Shown here in pieces: positions 55,416 through 64,000 of a stretch of DNA of 64,000 bases. The translations under genes and the position numbers were made by a program. The stretch's first letter is position 1, and each line of letters starts with the position of its first letter. The stretch is from Buxus sempervirens (Eukaryota; Streptophyta; Magnoliopsida; Buxales; Buxaceae), in NCBI GenBank assembly GCA_947561395.2, contig OX387182.1, positions 42,029,949 to 42,093,948 of the forward strand, in the 5' to 3' direction. Under the pieces are notes generated by a model that was given only the letters and a program-made list of their open reading frames with translations, did no database searches and was not told where the DNA came from.

Positions 55416-57691
55416 TGTGAGACATGGGAAAAAATCACCGGAAGATGATCGTCCCTCCGTCAACACACGGGCTCAACGCAAAAATTAGGAGAGTCGCCAC
55501 CATTCATGATTTTGGGGTGAGAATGGACACCAAAAGTTTCAAAACAAAGCAAAAATAGCCAAAAGACAAATTCTAGGGTAAAAATAACCCTACTTGAAAA
55601 TCGAATCCAGAGATGGGTAAGGGGATTAGATTATGAACGGGGGAAGGTGTTAGGCACCCCCATTCATCCACACGAAGTGGTTGCCAAGTGTATGTTCATG
55701 CTAAAAAGAAAATAAAAAGCTTGCTAAAAATCATGAAAAAGCCTTGAAAAGGGAACAATGTATGATATTTTCACATGAGGATCTAAATGGATTTTAGATC
55801 CTCTCTTATGTCAATATCACTTCTGGAACATTAAAAAGGTGGAAATCAAAGCACAAGTTGCTCAAAACCAAGTTAAATCAAATCCGGGAAGTTTGGTAAA
55901 AAGTATGTCATTTGCCTTAAAATCATTCAAATCCAATTCTAAATTGAACCAAACCAAATCCATTTGAAAGATTAAGGTAAATAAGAGTTTCATGCAAAAT
56001 TTCACTTCATTCCGATGAACAATCTAGGAGTTATGCTCCTTTGAAGTTGCTGTTGGGGATTTTTAAAAGTAGTAAGTGGGCAACTTTGGAAAATTGTCTA
56101 GAAAAATCCACTACATAGAAATCCACGAAATTTGGTGTGATTGAAGTTTGTATGGCCATCTTTCAACAGAAACTAGCCTCATACAAAAATCCCTTTGGAT
56201 GTGCCTTGGGTGGTCTCCCGAACAGGCCCCGAAGATCACAGATTTACCCAGAAAAATGCAAATGAGCAGTACTGAGTAAATCGGCTACCAATAATTCAAA
56301 TGGAATCCAAAAATTATGAAACCAACTGGATTTGAAAATAGACTCATAAAGGAGTACCCAGAAATAAAAATCACTCGAATCGGACTTAAAACGAACACAT
56401 GGCGGTCCGTCGAAGTGACAAGTTCTGTACTTGGACCTGAACTGTCCACTTAACTTCGACAGAGAGGTGTCAAAAATCGGCTAGATAGAAAATCATGAAA
56501 TTTGGTGGACATAAACTAGACAGCCTCACCTTTCCCATGGTTCTGGAATCGCCCCAAAATTCATCCGGATGATGAAGTTACGGACGTCCGAAGTAGGGGT
56601 ACAGGTGCTGTCAAGCTAAGCCACTTTTGAGTAAAACCAAGTTCGAAAATTGATAAAAATGAAATTCGTGCAAGATGAACACAAATACTTTAAAATCATC
56701 CGAAAGGCATTTCAGAATTGATTGAGATCATTTATTTGAGATTTATCACAATAAATGCAATAAACCCCAAATATGAGCCTACCCCGCCAAAATAGTGATA
56801 TGTATGTGCAAGAGTGTAAAACCAAGCAAGATCAATACAACATGCATATATTCAACAAAATAGGTTCTAGCATAGCCTAGGGTTCCGTTCCATTATCGTT
56901 TCCCTCTGTTCTCTTTAAGATAATCAAGGGTACTTTGAATATGGAACGGTTTACAATCAATCAAAAAGGCCTTATGCTACATAGGTTCTAGCACTAGGGT
57001 CAATCCCCAGTCTCGTTTCTCCTAGATCCGCCTTCACGTTTTACGGCTAGGGGAGTCTTGAGATACTTTGAGCCGGGGAAGGATTTCCACACATACAAAC
57101 AAGGCTTTACACTACAGAAAGGTAGAAGAAGAGATCTAGATCTAGGAATGTAAAGACAGAAAATAAAAAAAGAAAAGTTGAGGCTTACCTGATTGCTGGA
57201 GACGATTCCACAGCGGTTTTCTTCTTCTCTTGGAGTTCTTCTTTGCGAGAATTCAAAACAAGAGTTGTGTGCCATTTGCTCAAGGAGGAGGCTCCTATTT
57301 ATAGGCAAGGGCTAAGGTCATTGGTAGACACAAATTAATGTCTAGAACCCCTCCAACCTAAACCCTAAGGTTATTTCCGCGATTTCCCCTCATTTAATGA
57401 GGGACATGATGGTAAAAGTGAAAAGCTCTCGGAAAACCCTAATTTTGAGCAAACTTAAGGTATCCGGTATATCAGACCGGATAACAAAGGGCCTTAAGGT
57501 ATCCGGTACATGGTACCGGATACGCTAAGGCTCACATGTATCCGGTATGAGTATCCGGATACGGGAAAGGGTATTTGTATCCGGATTGAGTATCCGGATA
57601 CAGATAAAAGTTTATTTTCTTCAAATTCTGTGCTGGCTTTCCAGGAGATAATGATTTTTGATGATTGTTTGTGCAATTTGGGGTGTCTACA
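55416..57691 (-). repeat. 5' LTR of the inner element
   Basis: 2276 bp, nearly identical to 40027-42300. TATAAATA on the minus strand at 57296-57303, leader exon to 57189, palindrome array at 57460-57602. The duplication GGTAG follows at 57692-57696. Confidence 0.96.
57460..57602. promoter_or_regulatory. TATCCGGTA...TACCGGATA palindrome array in U3 (5' LTR)
   Basis: Same as 42069-42212, here in the LTR that would drive transcription. Confidence 0.75.
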
Positions 57692-57696
57692 GGTAG

Positions 57697-58113
57697 GCAG
57701 ACATCCGAGTATAGACACAGGTCTTCAAAGTTTGTGCCCCCAAAACTGTTCACCCGCTTCACTTCTTTCAGTTCTTCCTGAATCATTTCCAGTTTGTGCA
57801 AGAACTTCCTTTCCATCTCATCCCTCATTCTCTCTTTTTCCTTCTCTTTTTCAGATTCAACACTATCTTCCCTGATCAGTATAGGTTCAGGGACAGGTTT
57901 AGAAATGGGTTCAGGAATAGGTTAAGCTGGAGGTGGAATGTTGGTTTGAGGTGGAGGTACTTGGTGGGAAGTGGAGGCTTGGTTTTGGGCTTAGGCTTGC
58001 TGGGCCTGAATAGCTAGTAAGTTTTCCAGCATTTGGGCGAGCCCCGCCACTTGTGCTTGCAGTTGAGCAAAGTCTTGAGTAAGAACATTAGTCTGATTCT
58101 CAGTAGGATCCAT
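57697..58113 (-). pseudogene. N-terminal gag part of the outer element
   Basis: Continues gag of 33195-40021 across the inner element. ATG at 58113 gives MDPTENQ. It contains the coiled-coil and Pro-rich linker and MIQEELKEVK, with FEDLCLYSDVCLP at the insertion point. An acceptor-like site (TTTACTAG/GTACC) lies at 58167. Fossil. Confidence 0.82.
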
Positions 58114-58310
58114 TGTGTGAGCCCTTGATCTGGTCACGGGAGCAATGGTTGCAATTATAATGGTACCTAGTAAAGGAAAAATAAAGGAAATGTCAGCTCC
58201 AATTTATGTCTCATTCACACACCTATGAATGCATGTATGCAGGTTAAGTGAACATGAGTTTGGACTTTATTATTTTTTCTTATTTTTATTTTTTTGTTTA
58301 TTTTGAAAAA
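58114..58310. other. 5' leader of the outer element next to gag
   Basis: Resembles 51983-52170 of the inner element: CCCGTGACCAGATC and ATTGCAACCATTGCT on the minus strand, the acceptor site, then T-rich sequence up to the tandem array. Confidence 0.55.
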
Positions 58311-58745
58311 TTGTTGGAATATTTTAGGGCTTCCAACATGTCCCACAAGATATGAATTTGTTGGTACGAAAAAGACCATCCAAAGAGGTTGTTGGAATAT
58401 TTTAGGGCTTCCAACATGTCCCACAAGATATGAATTGGTTGGTACGAAAAAGACCATCCAAAAAAGTTGTTAGAATATTTTAGGGCTTCCAACATGTCCC
58501 ACAAGATATGAATTGGTTGGTAGCAAAAAAACCATCCAAAGAGTTGTTGGAATATTGTAGGGCTTACAACATATCCCACAAGACGTAAATTGGTTGGCAC
58601 GAAAAAGGCCATCCAAAAAGTTGTTGGAATATTTTAGGGCTTCCAACATGTCCCACAAGATATGAATTGGTTGGTACAAAAAAGACCATCCAAAGAGTTG
58701 TTGGAATATTTTAGGGCTTTCAACATATCCCACAAGATATAAATT
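58311..58745. repeat. Tandem array of 77-78-bp units in the outer leader
   Basis: Units begin at 58311, 58389, 58467, 58544, 58621 and 58698 with TTGTTGGAATATTTTAGGGC and contain TCCCACAAGATATGAATTGG and ACCATCCAAA. They are homologous to the 76-bp units of the inner element (shared GGAATATT-TAGGGCTTCCAA, TCCCACAA, CCAACCAAAG/CCATCCAAAG) but much diverged. Confidence 0.88.
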
Positions 58746-59458
58746 GGAATTAAGGCTTCCAAAGCCTCCTGAAATTACGCAGGCTTTCAAGAGCCTATGA
58801 AGGGTTCTAGAATCACACAAGCTTCTAGGGGCTTATGAAGACAAACATCTGAAATTTCAGGCTTTCAGAGGTCCTATGAGTTTCTAAATTAAGGTTTTAG
58901 AAAGCCTATGAGATTAAAAATCTGAAATTCAAAGGCTTTTAGAGGCCCATGGAATTTTTGGAGAAAATCTAAAATTCAAAGGCTTTCAGAGGCCCATGGA
59001 AAAATTTTTACCTTTTTTTTTTAGACTTTTGATTTGATTTTTTTTTCTTTTTGAAATTTCTTATTCAAGAACAGATTTTTAAATTGAATTGTTCTTATCA
59101 AACTTTGGAGATTAAAAAATGATTTGAAATTCTTTTTCCTCATTTTTCCATTAGATTGCACTTCAAGAATGTGTTTTGCAACATTTATGTGATTTGAGGT
59201 TCTATTAAAGTGTATTTTGATTAAAACACATTTTCCTTTGTCACTTCCACTCTTTGAGTTAAGTTACTTTTTCAACTTAGGTAAAAATTTTATAAAAATG
59301 CTTAACCCTTTGATTTGAATGAGTTTATAAGAATTTGGATGCTTTTTACTGTTATTGAAGTGTTTGTATTCTGTTTGTATCACTTAAGAGGTTAAAAGAA
59401 CCAAGTTTGTTGGCAAAAGTTGCTGAAATAGCAATTAAATCCGTAAAACCTCATATAT
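58746..59458. other. Leader sequence with short GGCTTTCAGAGGCCCATG repeats
   Basis: 58745-59010 holds five or more diverged copies of a motif like AGGCTTTCAGAGGCCCATG. The remainder to 59458 is T-rich. No gene. Confidence 0.5.
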
Positions 59459-59590
59459 AGTGCGGACTAGCCGTGACTGCATTTAAAATGCGGTCAGGCT
59501 ATGTCCGTAAATAAAATGCGGTCAGGTTATGTCCGCAAATGAAATGCGGACAGGCCATGTTCGCAAATGAAATGCGGTTTACGGACGGAA
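59459..59590. promoter_or_regulatory. TGTCCGCAAATNAAATGCGG repeats in the outer leader
   Basis: Four copies of TGTCCGYAAATRAAATGCGG-like units, the same family as in the outer U3 (2403-2509). Confidence 0.7.
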
Positions 59591-60342
59591 TTTCACTGTT
59601 CTTGTTTGTCAAGTGATTTTAATGATTTTGATTGCACATCCAAACATATGGTTCACCATTGACAAGCTTCTAAACTGTCCCAAAGTGGACTTTGACACTA
59701 TATTTACAAAAAAACATGAGGGCACATGTTCCCTCCAAAATCGAACACCATATTTATGGATTTTGGACTTTTGGTTGCCTTCAACATGGACTTTTAGGGA
59801 GGATGACTTCTGAGCAGAGTTCAAAAAACTCTTCCTATAGGCTACACCAAACTTAGGATACAGTAACTCTTTGGGACAAACAAAATCCCAACATATGGAC
59901 ACCATGAACTTGACTTTACAAAGTATGAAGGCAATTATAAAAATAAAACTGAAATTACCTTGTTACATTGTGTTTACCTTCAATATGGTATCCATATCAT
60001 ACCTTGGCCTTAGAACCCATGCAAAAACAGCCTTCCCTCAATTACAAACCCATTTCCCATCATATTTGGTTTACTTTGGCCAAAAACGTATTTCTCCACC
60101 TTCAAGCGTTGGGGTTTTGGGTTTTGGCTTATTGGCAACTTAGATCTCAAGCCTAGTGTATGACCAGAATTCAAGATCCACAATGTCATCACATCATTGG
60201 CTCAAAGCTCTAAGGTGAATGTTTTCACCTTCGCTTTCCGAAGTAACGACCTTGGTGCGCCAAGCTACACACATTCGTGTTCAACTTCCTATAGGTGATA
60301 GGTAGGCTGTTTAAAAGATTTAAAGTGCTCAAGTGCATTTGA
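59591..60342. other. Leader region of the outer element
   Basis: Similar to 53900-54430 of the inner element, including the conserved CTTTCCGAAGTAACGACC block near 60233. No recognised gene. Confidence 0.5.
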
Positions 60343-60694
60343 AATAATGTAACGCCCCGGATCCGTGTTGTTCATTAAAGATATAACACGTCTCACGGAG
60401 GTTAGGCAAGGATCGTTAATCAATTTATGATCGCTGGATAATCATACATCTATAACCTGACAGAGTGCACATTTCCATTTATGCAAAATTGTAACATTTA
60501 AACTGAACTGAAATCATATGGTTCATCCCCAATTAACTTTAATACATCTCAATTAATTCAAGTTCTCAAATTCGGAACAGATAACCTACAAGTCTAAGGA
60601 AGGTAATAGTAGTCTTCCTCCCTATATGCCTCAGCAGGATCTACCCCAGTAATCGCCTCACCACGAGTATCTGAAAAACAGAACAACAACAGAG

Positions 60695-60712
60695 TGAGAT
60701 ACGAATATCTCA
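60695..60712 (-). promoter_or_regulatory. UUCG-loop hairpin before an LTR splice acceptor
   Basis: Minus strand TGAGATATTCGTATCTCA, identical to the copies at 17010 and 31547, 24 bases before the acceptor AG at 60671. Confidence 0.68.
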
Positions 60713-60934
60713 GCGAGTAGCACATGCATGCAGAAATAGTTGAATCACATTTTAAAACTATGCATCGACAACACTACAATACGTTTAAACAACCAACATC
60801 AATTTCCCAAGTTCAAATCAAACAAATCACATCTCAGTTAAGTACAATAACACATCGATTGGTCAATGTCATGACTATTGTTTAGTTGATAAATTAAACA
60901 TGCCAAGTAGACACTCCACACCTCCATGTACACA

Positions 60935-61060
60935 GTTCCGGCCTACTCAGGGTTTCGGATACTCTGAAATGACGGCCTACTCAGGGTTTCGTCATCCAAT
61001 GCAGGCCTACTCCCCGGGTTTCTGCATTGACAACCAGGCCTACTCAGGGTTTCTGGCTGC
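60935..61060 (-). repeat. Fourfold AAACCCTGAGTAGGCC repeat
   Basis: Appears as GGCCTACTCAGGGTTTC on the plus strand, four spaced copies, matching 16649-16768 and 31065-31180. Confidence 0.75.
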
Positions 61061-61669
61061 TCTACACCGGTCGTGGCAACACACAAGGCCATGCAATTCC
61101 AACAACCAATAATAACATCACATTACTAAGCTTAAACATCTGGATCCAGGACAAGCTAGACAAAAACAGTAAAACATCGTATAATCTCAATACCGATATC
61201 AAAACAAACCATTCATCCCACATCATGTAAAAACTCATCACAATTCATCACCTGTCCCTCTGGACCAAATAGTACCTCAAGTACATTCAGTAATTTCTCA
61301 TTTCCGTAACACAATTCATATTGGAAGTAAAACTCAATGCATTCATACCAAGGAAATCCTTTCAATACATTTAAAGTTTCCAACAAGCGAATCCAGAAAT
61401 ACAATAACGTCTCCATCAAAACAGTGTATAGAACAAGGAAAAGCAACTGGTAACTCTTACTAGTTTGGTGTCCGGCACAATACTCATAAGTAACCTAAAC
61501 TCAACTTAAAAACTCTTAAGAGGTTCACTAAATTTTTCCTCTAATAATTTCATAGGCAAAATGGTTTCTCAGGTTCCTAACCAAGTGAATAGTGAAGTGG
61601 TTTAACCCCTAAGTAATGCAAATACTCTTGGTCAAATCAGAAATTCCATTTCAGTAAGCAAAATAGGTC

Positions 61670-61938
61670 TGCCGCTCACCTACTGAGGTGGGCGCGAGGT
61701 GAGCGCCGGTCGGTGGTGAAGAAAATGGGTAAAATCGACCTGCCGCTCACCCGACGCTAGGTGAGCGCGAGATGAGTGCGAGATGGGCGTGAGGTGGGCG
61801 CGAGATTCGCGCGAGATGGGTGCATCGTTTTCTACTTCGCGCGAGATGAGCGTGAGGTGGGCGCGAGCTCGGCGGTAGGTCGTTATTAACGGGGCGCCTA
61901 CCTCTGAGTTGAGCGCCGGTGAGCGCGAGGTGAGCGGA
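61670..61938 (-). repeat. GC-rich GGTGGGCGCGAG repeats inside the LTR
   Basis: About a dozen diverged copies of a 10-12 bp motif (GAGGTGGGCGCGAG, GAGATGAGCGTGAG). It takes the place of the GCCGAGTTGGCG-type repeats at 15835-16020 and 26870-27115 in related LTRs. Confidence 0.7.
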
Positions 61939-62853
61939 TACCCCCTGTGGTTTTCATTTCTCTATTATTTTGAGATCTACATGACTGGCCGGTTTGTGAA
62001 GGTCTGTAATTACTCCAATACACTCCTAATACTCCCAGAAGACTTCCCAACCATATTTGGAATTAATCTAAACACTTTCATTTTCAATTATAAAATTAAA
62101 TCCGGAGACTCTGTTCAGGTAACTTCCCGAAAACCAGAAAACCAGAAAAACTCATACTATCAGTTGATATATAAACCATGCATCAGAATAATCTCGAGAG
62201 AAACAGAAAACACAAATCTCAGTTGTAAATCAGTGCTACTCACCTGAGTGTGCTTATTCCCGAATGGTAAAACCTCGGCCGATCACTTCTCCGGCCACGC
62301 ACGCGAATGAAAAATCTACCGAAACTAATCTTCTCGAGTAGAGAGAAATAACCCAATGAATTTCAGCTCTGAACTCCTTCTTCCAGCACTTGCGATTTAT
62401 GGTTCTTCACGAACAGAAGCCCTAGTCGCCACTCCAGCCGAAATCGCGAGTTCTCCTAATGTCCAGACTTAACGAAAATGTTTCCGTAAGTATACGCGTA
62501 TTTCGTTTAAAACCAAAAACCCTACTTTCCCTTATTTGCTCATTTAACACTTACCTTGCGAGATGTATACGCCGGTCGATCAACCCTTTTTACCCCTTGA
62601 TCCTATGCATGCTCGCCCACCGAAGATACTACATGTTCAGCATCTATTCGCGTTAATAATCACATAACTATACTTTAATAATACCAATGATAATACTACG
62701 ATTTTTCGGAAAAATGGCTATATAACGCCTGTACATACGAGTATGGGCTAAGCCCTCAAACCACAAAATAACCTGATAAACACAGTTTATACATCAGAAT
62801 AAATAACTAAATAAATAAATAAATAACTCACAAAATCAGGGTCTTACAAATAA

Positions 62854-63389
62854 AGGTGCATTCACAACGTTCCAAACCCTTGCCACTCTTTTTCGTAGCC
62901 AAGCACATTTTTATTCACAAACCAAGGCAGATATGACATCATATTGGAAATAAACAAACACAAGCAAGCAAGATAATGAAACCCCCCAAACATGCTCATA
63001 ATTATAATATACCCAAAACAAATATCACACAAACATGTTATCATATTGTACAAAAACAATTAATCATGCAAAAAATGCTTGAAAACCCAAAAATACCTAC
63101 TAAATTCCTAGATTTCATGCTCTTAATTTTCATGATTAACACATAGCATTAAAACCCAAATTAAAGCATGTTATCACAAAATACTGCAAAATCATGTTAC
63201 AAGACAGGCTCCCCCTTAACATGTTTCTAGACACAATCAAGCAACCCATACATGCCATATCTTCATGAGTCATCTAATTATTCAAATCATCTTTTTAATA
63301 CATCAAACATACCCAAATGAGATAAAATAGCAAGCATTCAAAATAAAAACAAAACATGAACCAATACAAAACATGGCTTAAATCCACTA
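62854..63389. other. Leader region of the outer element between solo LTR and primer binding site
   Basis: Similar to 54460-55394 of the inner element (CACTCTTTTTCGTAGCCA near 62884 and 54491). Rich in ATGC-containing short repeats, no gene. Confidence 0.5.
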
Positions 63390-63408
63390 GTCCCCAGCGG
63401 AGTTGCCA
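63390..63408 (-). promoter_or_regulatory. Primer binding site of the outer element
   Basis: Minus strand TGGCAACTCCGCTGGGGAC next to the 5' LTR, differing from the inner one in three positions. Confidence 0.65.
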
Positions 63409-63410
63409 GT

Positions 63411-64000
63411 TGTGAGACATGGGGAGGAAAAAATCAATTCAATGACTTTCCTCTAATCATCACACGGGCTCAATAAAAAAACAGGGAGTCGCCACCATTC
63501 CTTTTTTAAGGTGTGAATGGACACCCATTTAATCAAATAAATAATAAAAGAAAACAAATTAGAGTAAAAATAACTCTAATTAAAAAAGTAAACCAGAGAT
63601 GGGTAAGGAGATTAGATTATGAATAGGGAAAGGTGTTAGGCACCCCCATTCATCCACACAAGGTGGTTGCCAAGTATTGTTCATGTTTTTAAAAAGTCTT
63701 GCTAATAGAAATCAAAACAAAAGTAAAAGGAAAAAAGAATGTATGGCTTTTTTCCATGTGGATAATCCGATTAATTCTGGATCCTTCTTATGAAAACAAA
63801 AGCCATTTCTTGGGCTTCATGATTGACTGAAATCAAGATAAAGAAAATAAATCTAAAGTAAAAACTTCAAAAATCTAGCTTTAAGTTAAATCCTTGAAAT
63901 CTAGGAATAATAAAAAAATATTATTTTTACAAAATATTGAAGAATTGAATCTGAACAATCCAAGGTACATATCTGGTCCAGATTTCTCATTAATTAAAAA
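63411..64000 (-). repeat. 5' LTR of the outer element, first 590 bases in plus-strand order
   Basis: Starts TGTGAGACATGG and matches 936 onward with about 4-5 percent differences by eye. Its promoter part lies outside the window. Confidence 0.92.

Larger units (their letters stand above)
52045..57188 (-). other. Predicted leader intron of the inner element
   Basis: On the minus strand, the LTR leader exon ends ATCAG/GTAAGCC (GT at 57188-57187) and TTTTTTCCTCAG/GTAC lies just before gag (AG at 52046-52045). The 5.1 kb between holds the rest of the LTR, primer binding site and tandem array. The outer element has matching sites: donor CAG/GTAGTAAG in its LTR and TTCCTTTACTAG/GTACC at 58167. Splicing is inferred, not shown. 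Confidence 0.55.
40027..57691 (-). mobile_element. Inner Tat/Ogre element, 17.7 kb, nearly whole and young
   Basis: Two LTRs of 2274 and 2276 bp, a perfect 5-bp duplication, primer binding site, polypurine tract, gag-protease, RT-RNase H-RNase H-integrase and an antisense ORF are all present. It lies in the gag gene of the outer element, in the same orientation. The LTRs differ at about a dozen positions plus a small indel (about 0.5 percent by eye), so insertion was recent, a few hundred thousand years ago if a rate near 1.3e-8 per site per year applies. The coding part looks nearly whole, with few if any breaks besides the boundary between its two long frames; this lineage is known to join such frames by splicing or read-through. 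Compared with the outer element it lacks the antisense PMD gene and the first exon of the second antisense gene. Confidence 0.95.
60348..62848 (-). mobile_element. Solo LTR of a Tekay/Del-like chromovirus
   Basis: Plus-strand reading TGTAACGCCCCGG to CAGGGTCTTACA, flanked by AATAA at 60343-60347 and 62849-62853. It is the reverse complement of the 15025-17384 type. Minus-strand signals: donor CTCAG/GTGAGTAGCAC at 62243, GC-rich island 61670-61938, AAACCCTGAGTAGGCC repeats (as GGCCTACTCAGGGTTTC) at 60935-61060, hairpin 60695-60712, acceptor CTGTTTTTCAG/ATACTC at 60671. No coding region of an element. Confidence 0.9.
936..64000 (-). mobile_element. Outer Tat/Ogre-type Ty3/gypsy retrotransposon, multiply invaded, runs off the window
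   Basis: Defined by matching LTRs at 936-2611 and from 63411 onward, with a primer binding site next to the right LTR and a polypurine tract next to the left one, so it is transcribed on the minus strand. Order on that strand: 5' LTR, long leader with a tandem array, gag, protease, RT, RNase H, integrase, a spacer, two antisense genes, 3' LTR. Subtracting the seven directly inserted elements and their target duplications leaves about 21 kb if the right LTR has the length of the left one, a typical Ogre size. The 590 bp of LTR that can be compared differ at roughly 4-5 percent by eye, so it is clearly older than the inner element. The coding region is a fossil with on the order of ten breaks besides the insertions. 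Confidence 0.9.

Noticed and set aside
58298-58820. Minus-strand frames with repeated LWDMLEALKYSNN peptides
   Set aside because: By-product of the 77-78-bp tandem array in the leader.
61672-61938. CpG island promoter of a host gene
   Set aside because: It lies within a solo LTR with clear duplications and no downstream gene; the composition comes from short repeats.

Overview
The window is repeat-dense nuclear DNA of a flowering plant, most likely a eudicot with a large genome. No host gene, rRNA or tRNA was recognised. Nearly all of it can be explained as one very large Ty3/gypsy retrotransposon of the Tat/Ogre type, on the minus strand, that has been repeatedly invaded. This outer element runs from 936 to beyond the right edge. 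Its 3' LTR is 936-2611 and the first 590 bases of its 5' LTR are 63411-64000. With later insertions subtracted it is about 21 kb, an Ogre-like size. It sits in the 3' end of an older Tekay/Del-like chromovirus whose LTR remains occupy 111-871.

Layout, left to right: older LTR debris (1-935); 3' LTR of the outer element (936-2611); a long antisense (plus-strand) cargo zone (about 2.9-32.2 kb) with two intron-bearing genes, one encoding a plant mobile domain (PMD) protein and one a DUF7745-like protein with a coiled-coil tail; then gag-pol of the outer element on the minus strand (33.2-40.0 kb, continuing at 57.7-58.1 kb); then its 5' leader (58.1-63.4 kb). Insertions into it are a solo LTR at 4154-9676 with a second solo LTR inside (6834-9175), a 3.7-kb Ogre-like solo LTR (10601-14307), a solo LTR (15025-17384), a hAT DNA transposon (20479-26072), a solo LTR (26161-31790) with an Ogre-like solo LTR inside (27602-30917), a young nearly whole 17.7-kb Tat/Ogre element (40027-57691), and a solo LTR (60348-62848). 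All these insertions have target-site duplications readable in the sequence (8 bp for hAT, 5 bp for the LTR elements; the two Ogre-like solo LTRs have imperfect ones).

The inner Tat/Ogre element has LTRs that differ at only about a dozen positions, long gag-protease and RT-RNaseH-integrase frames, dual RNase H domains, no chromodomain, and an antisense ORF downstream of pol that matches the last exons of the outer element's DUF7745-like gene.

The most unusual signals are regulatory. (1) Arrays of short palindromes lie just upstream of the LTR TATA boxes; each element family has its own palindrome sequence, and the same sequence recurs in that element's internal leader and, in the outer element, in front of the antisense gene promoter. 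(2) All LTR families show TATA, short leader exon and splice donor; in Tat/Ogre the matching acceptor lies just before gag, so a tandem-repeat array falls inside a predicted 5-kb leader intron. (3) The chromovirus-type LTRs carry a complete predicted intron inside the LTR, with a UUCG-tetraloop hairpin immediately before the 3' splice site.
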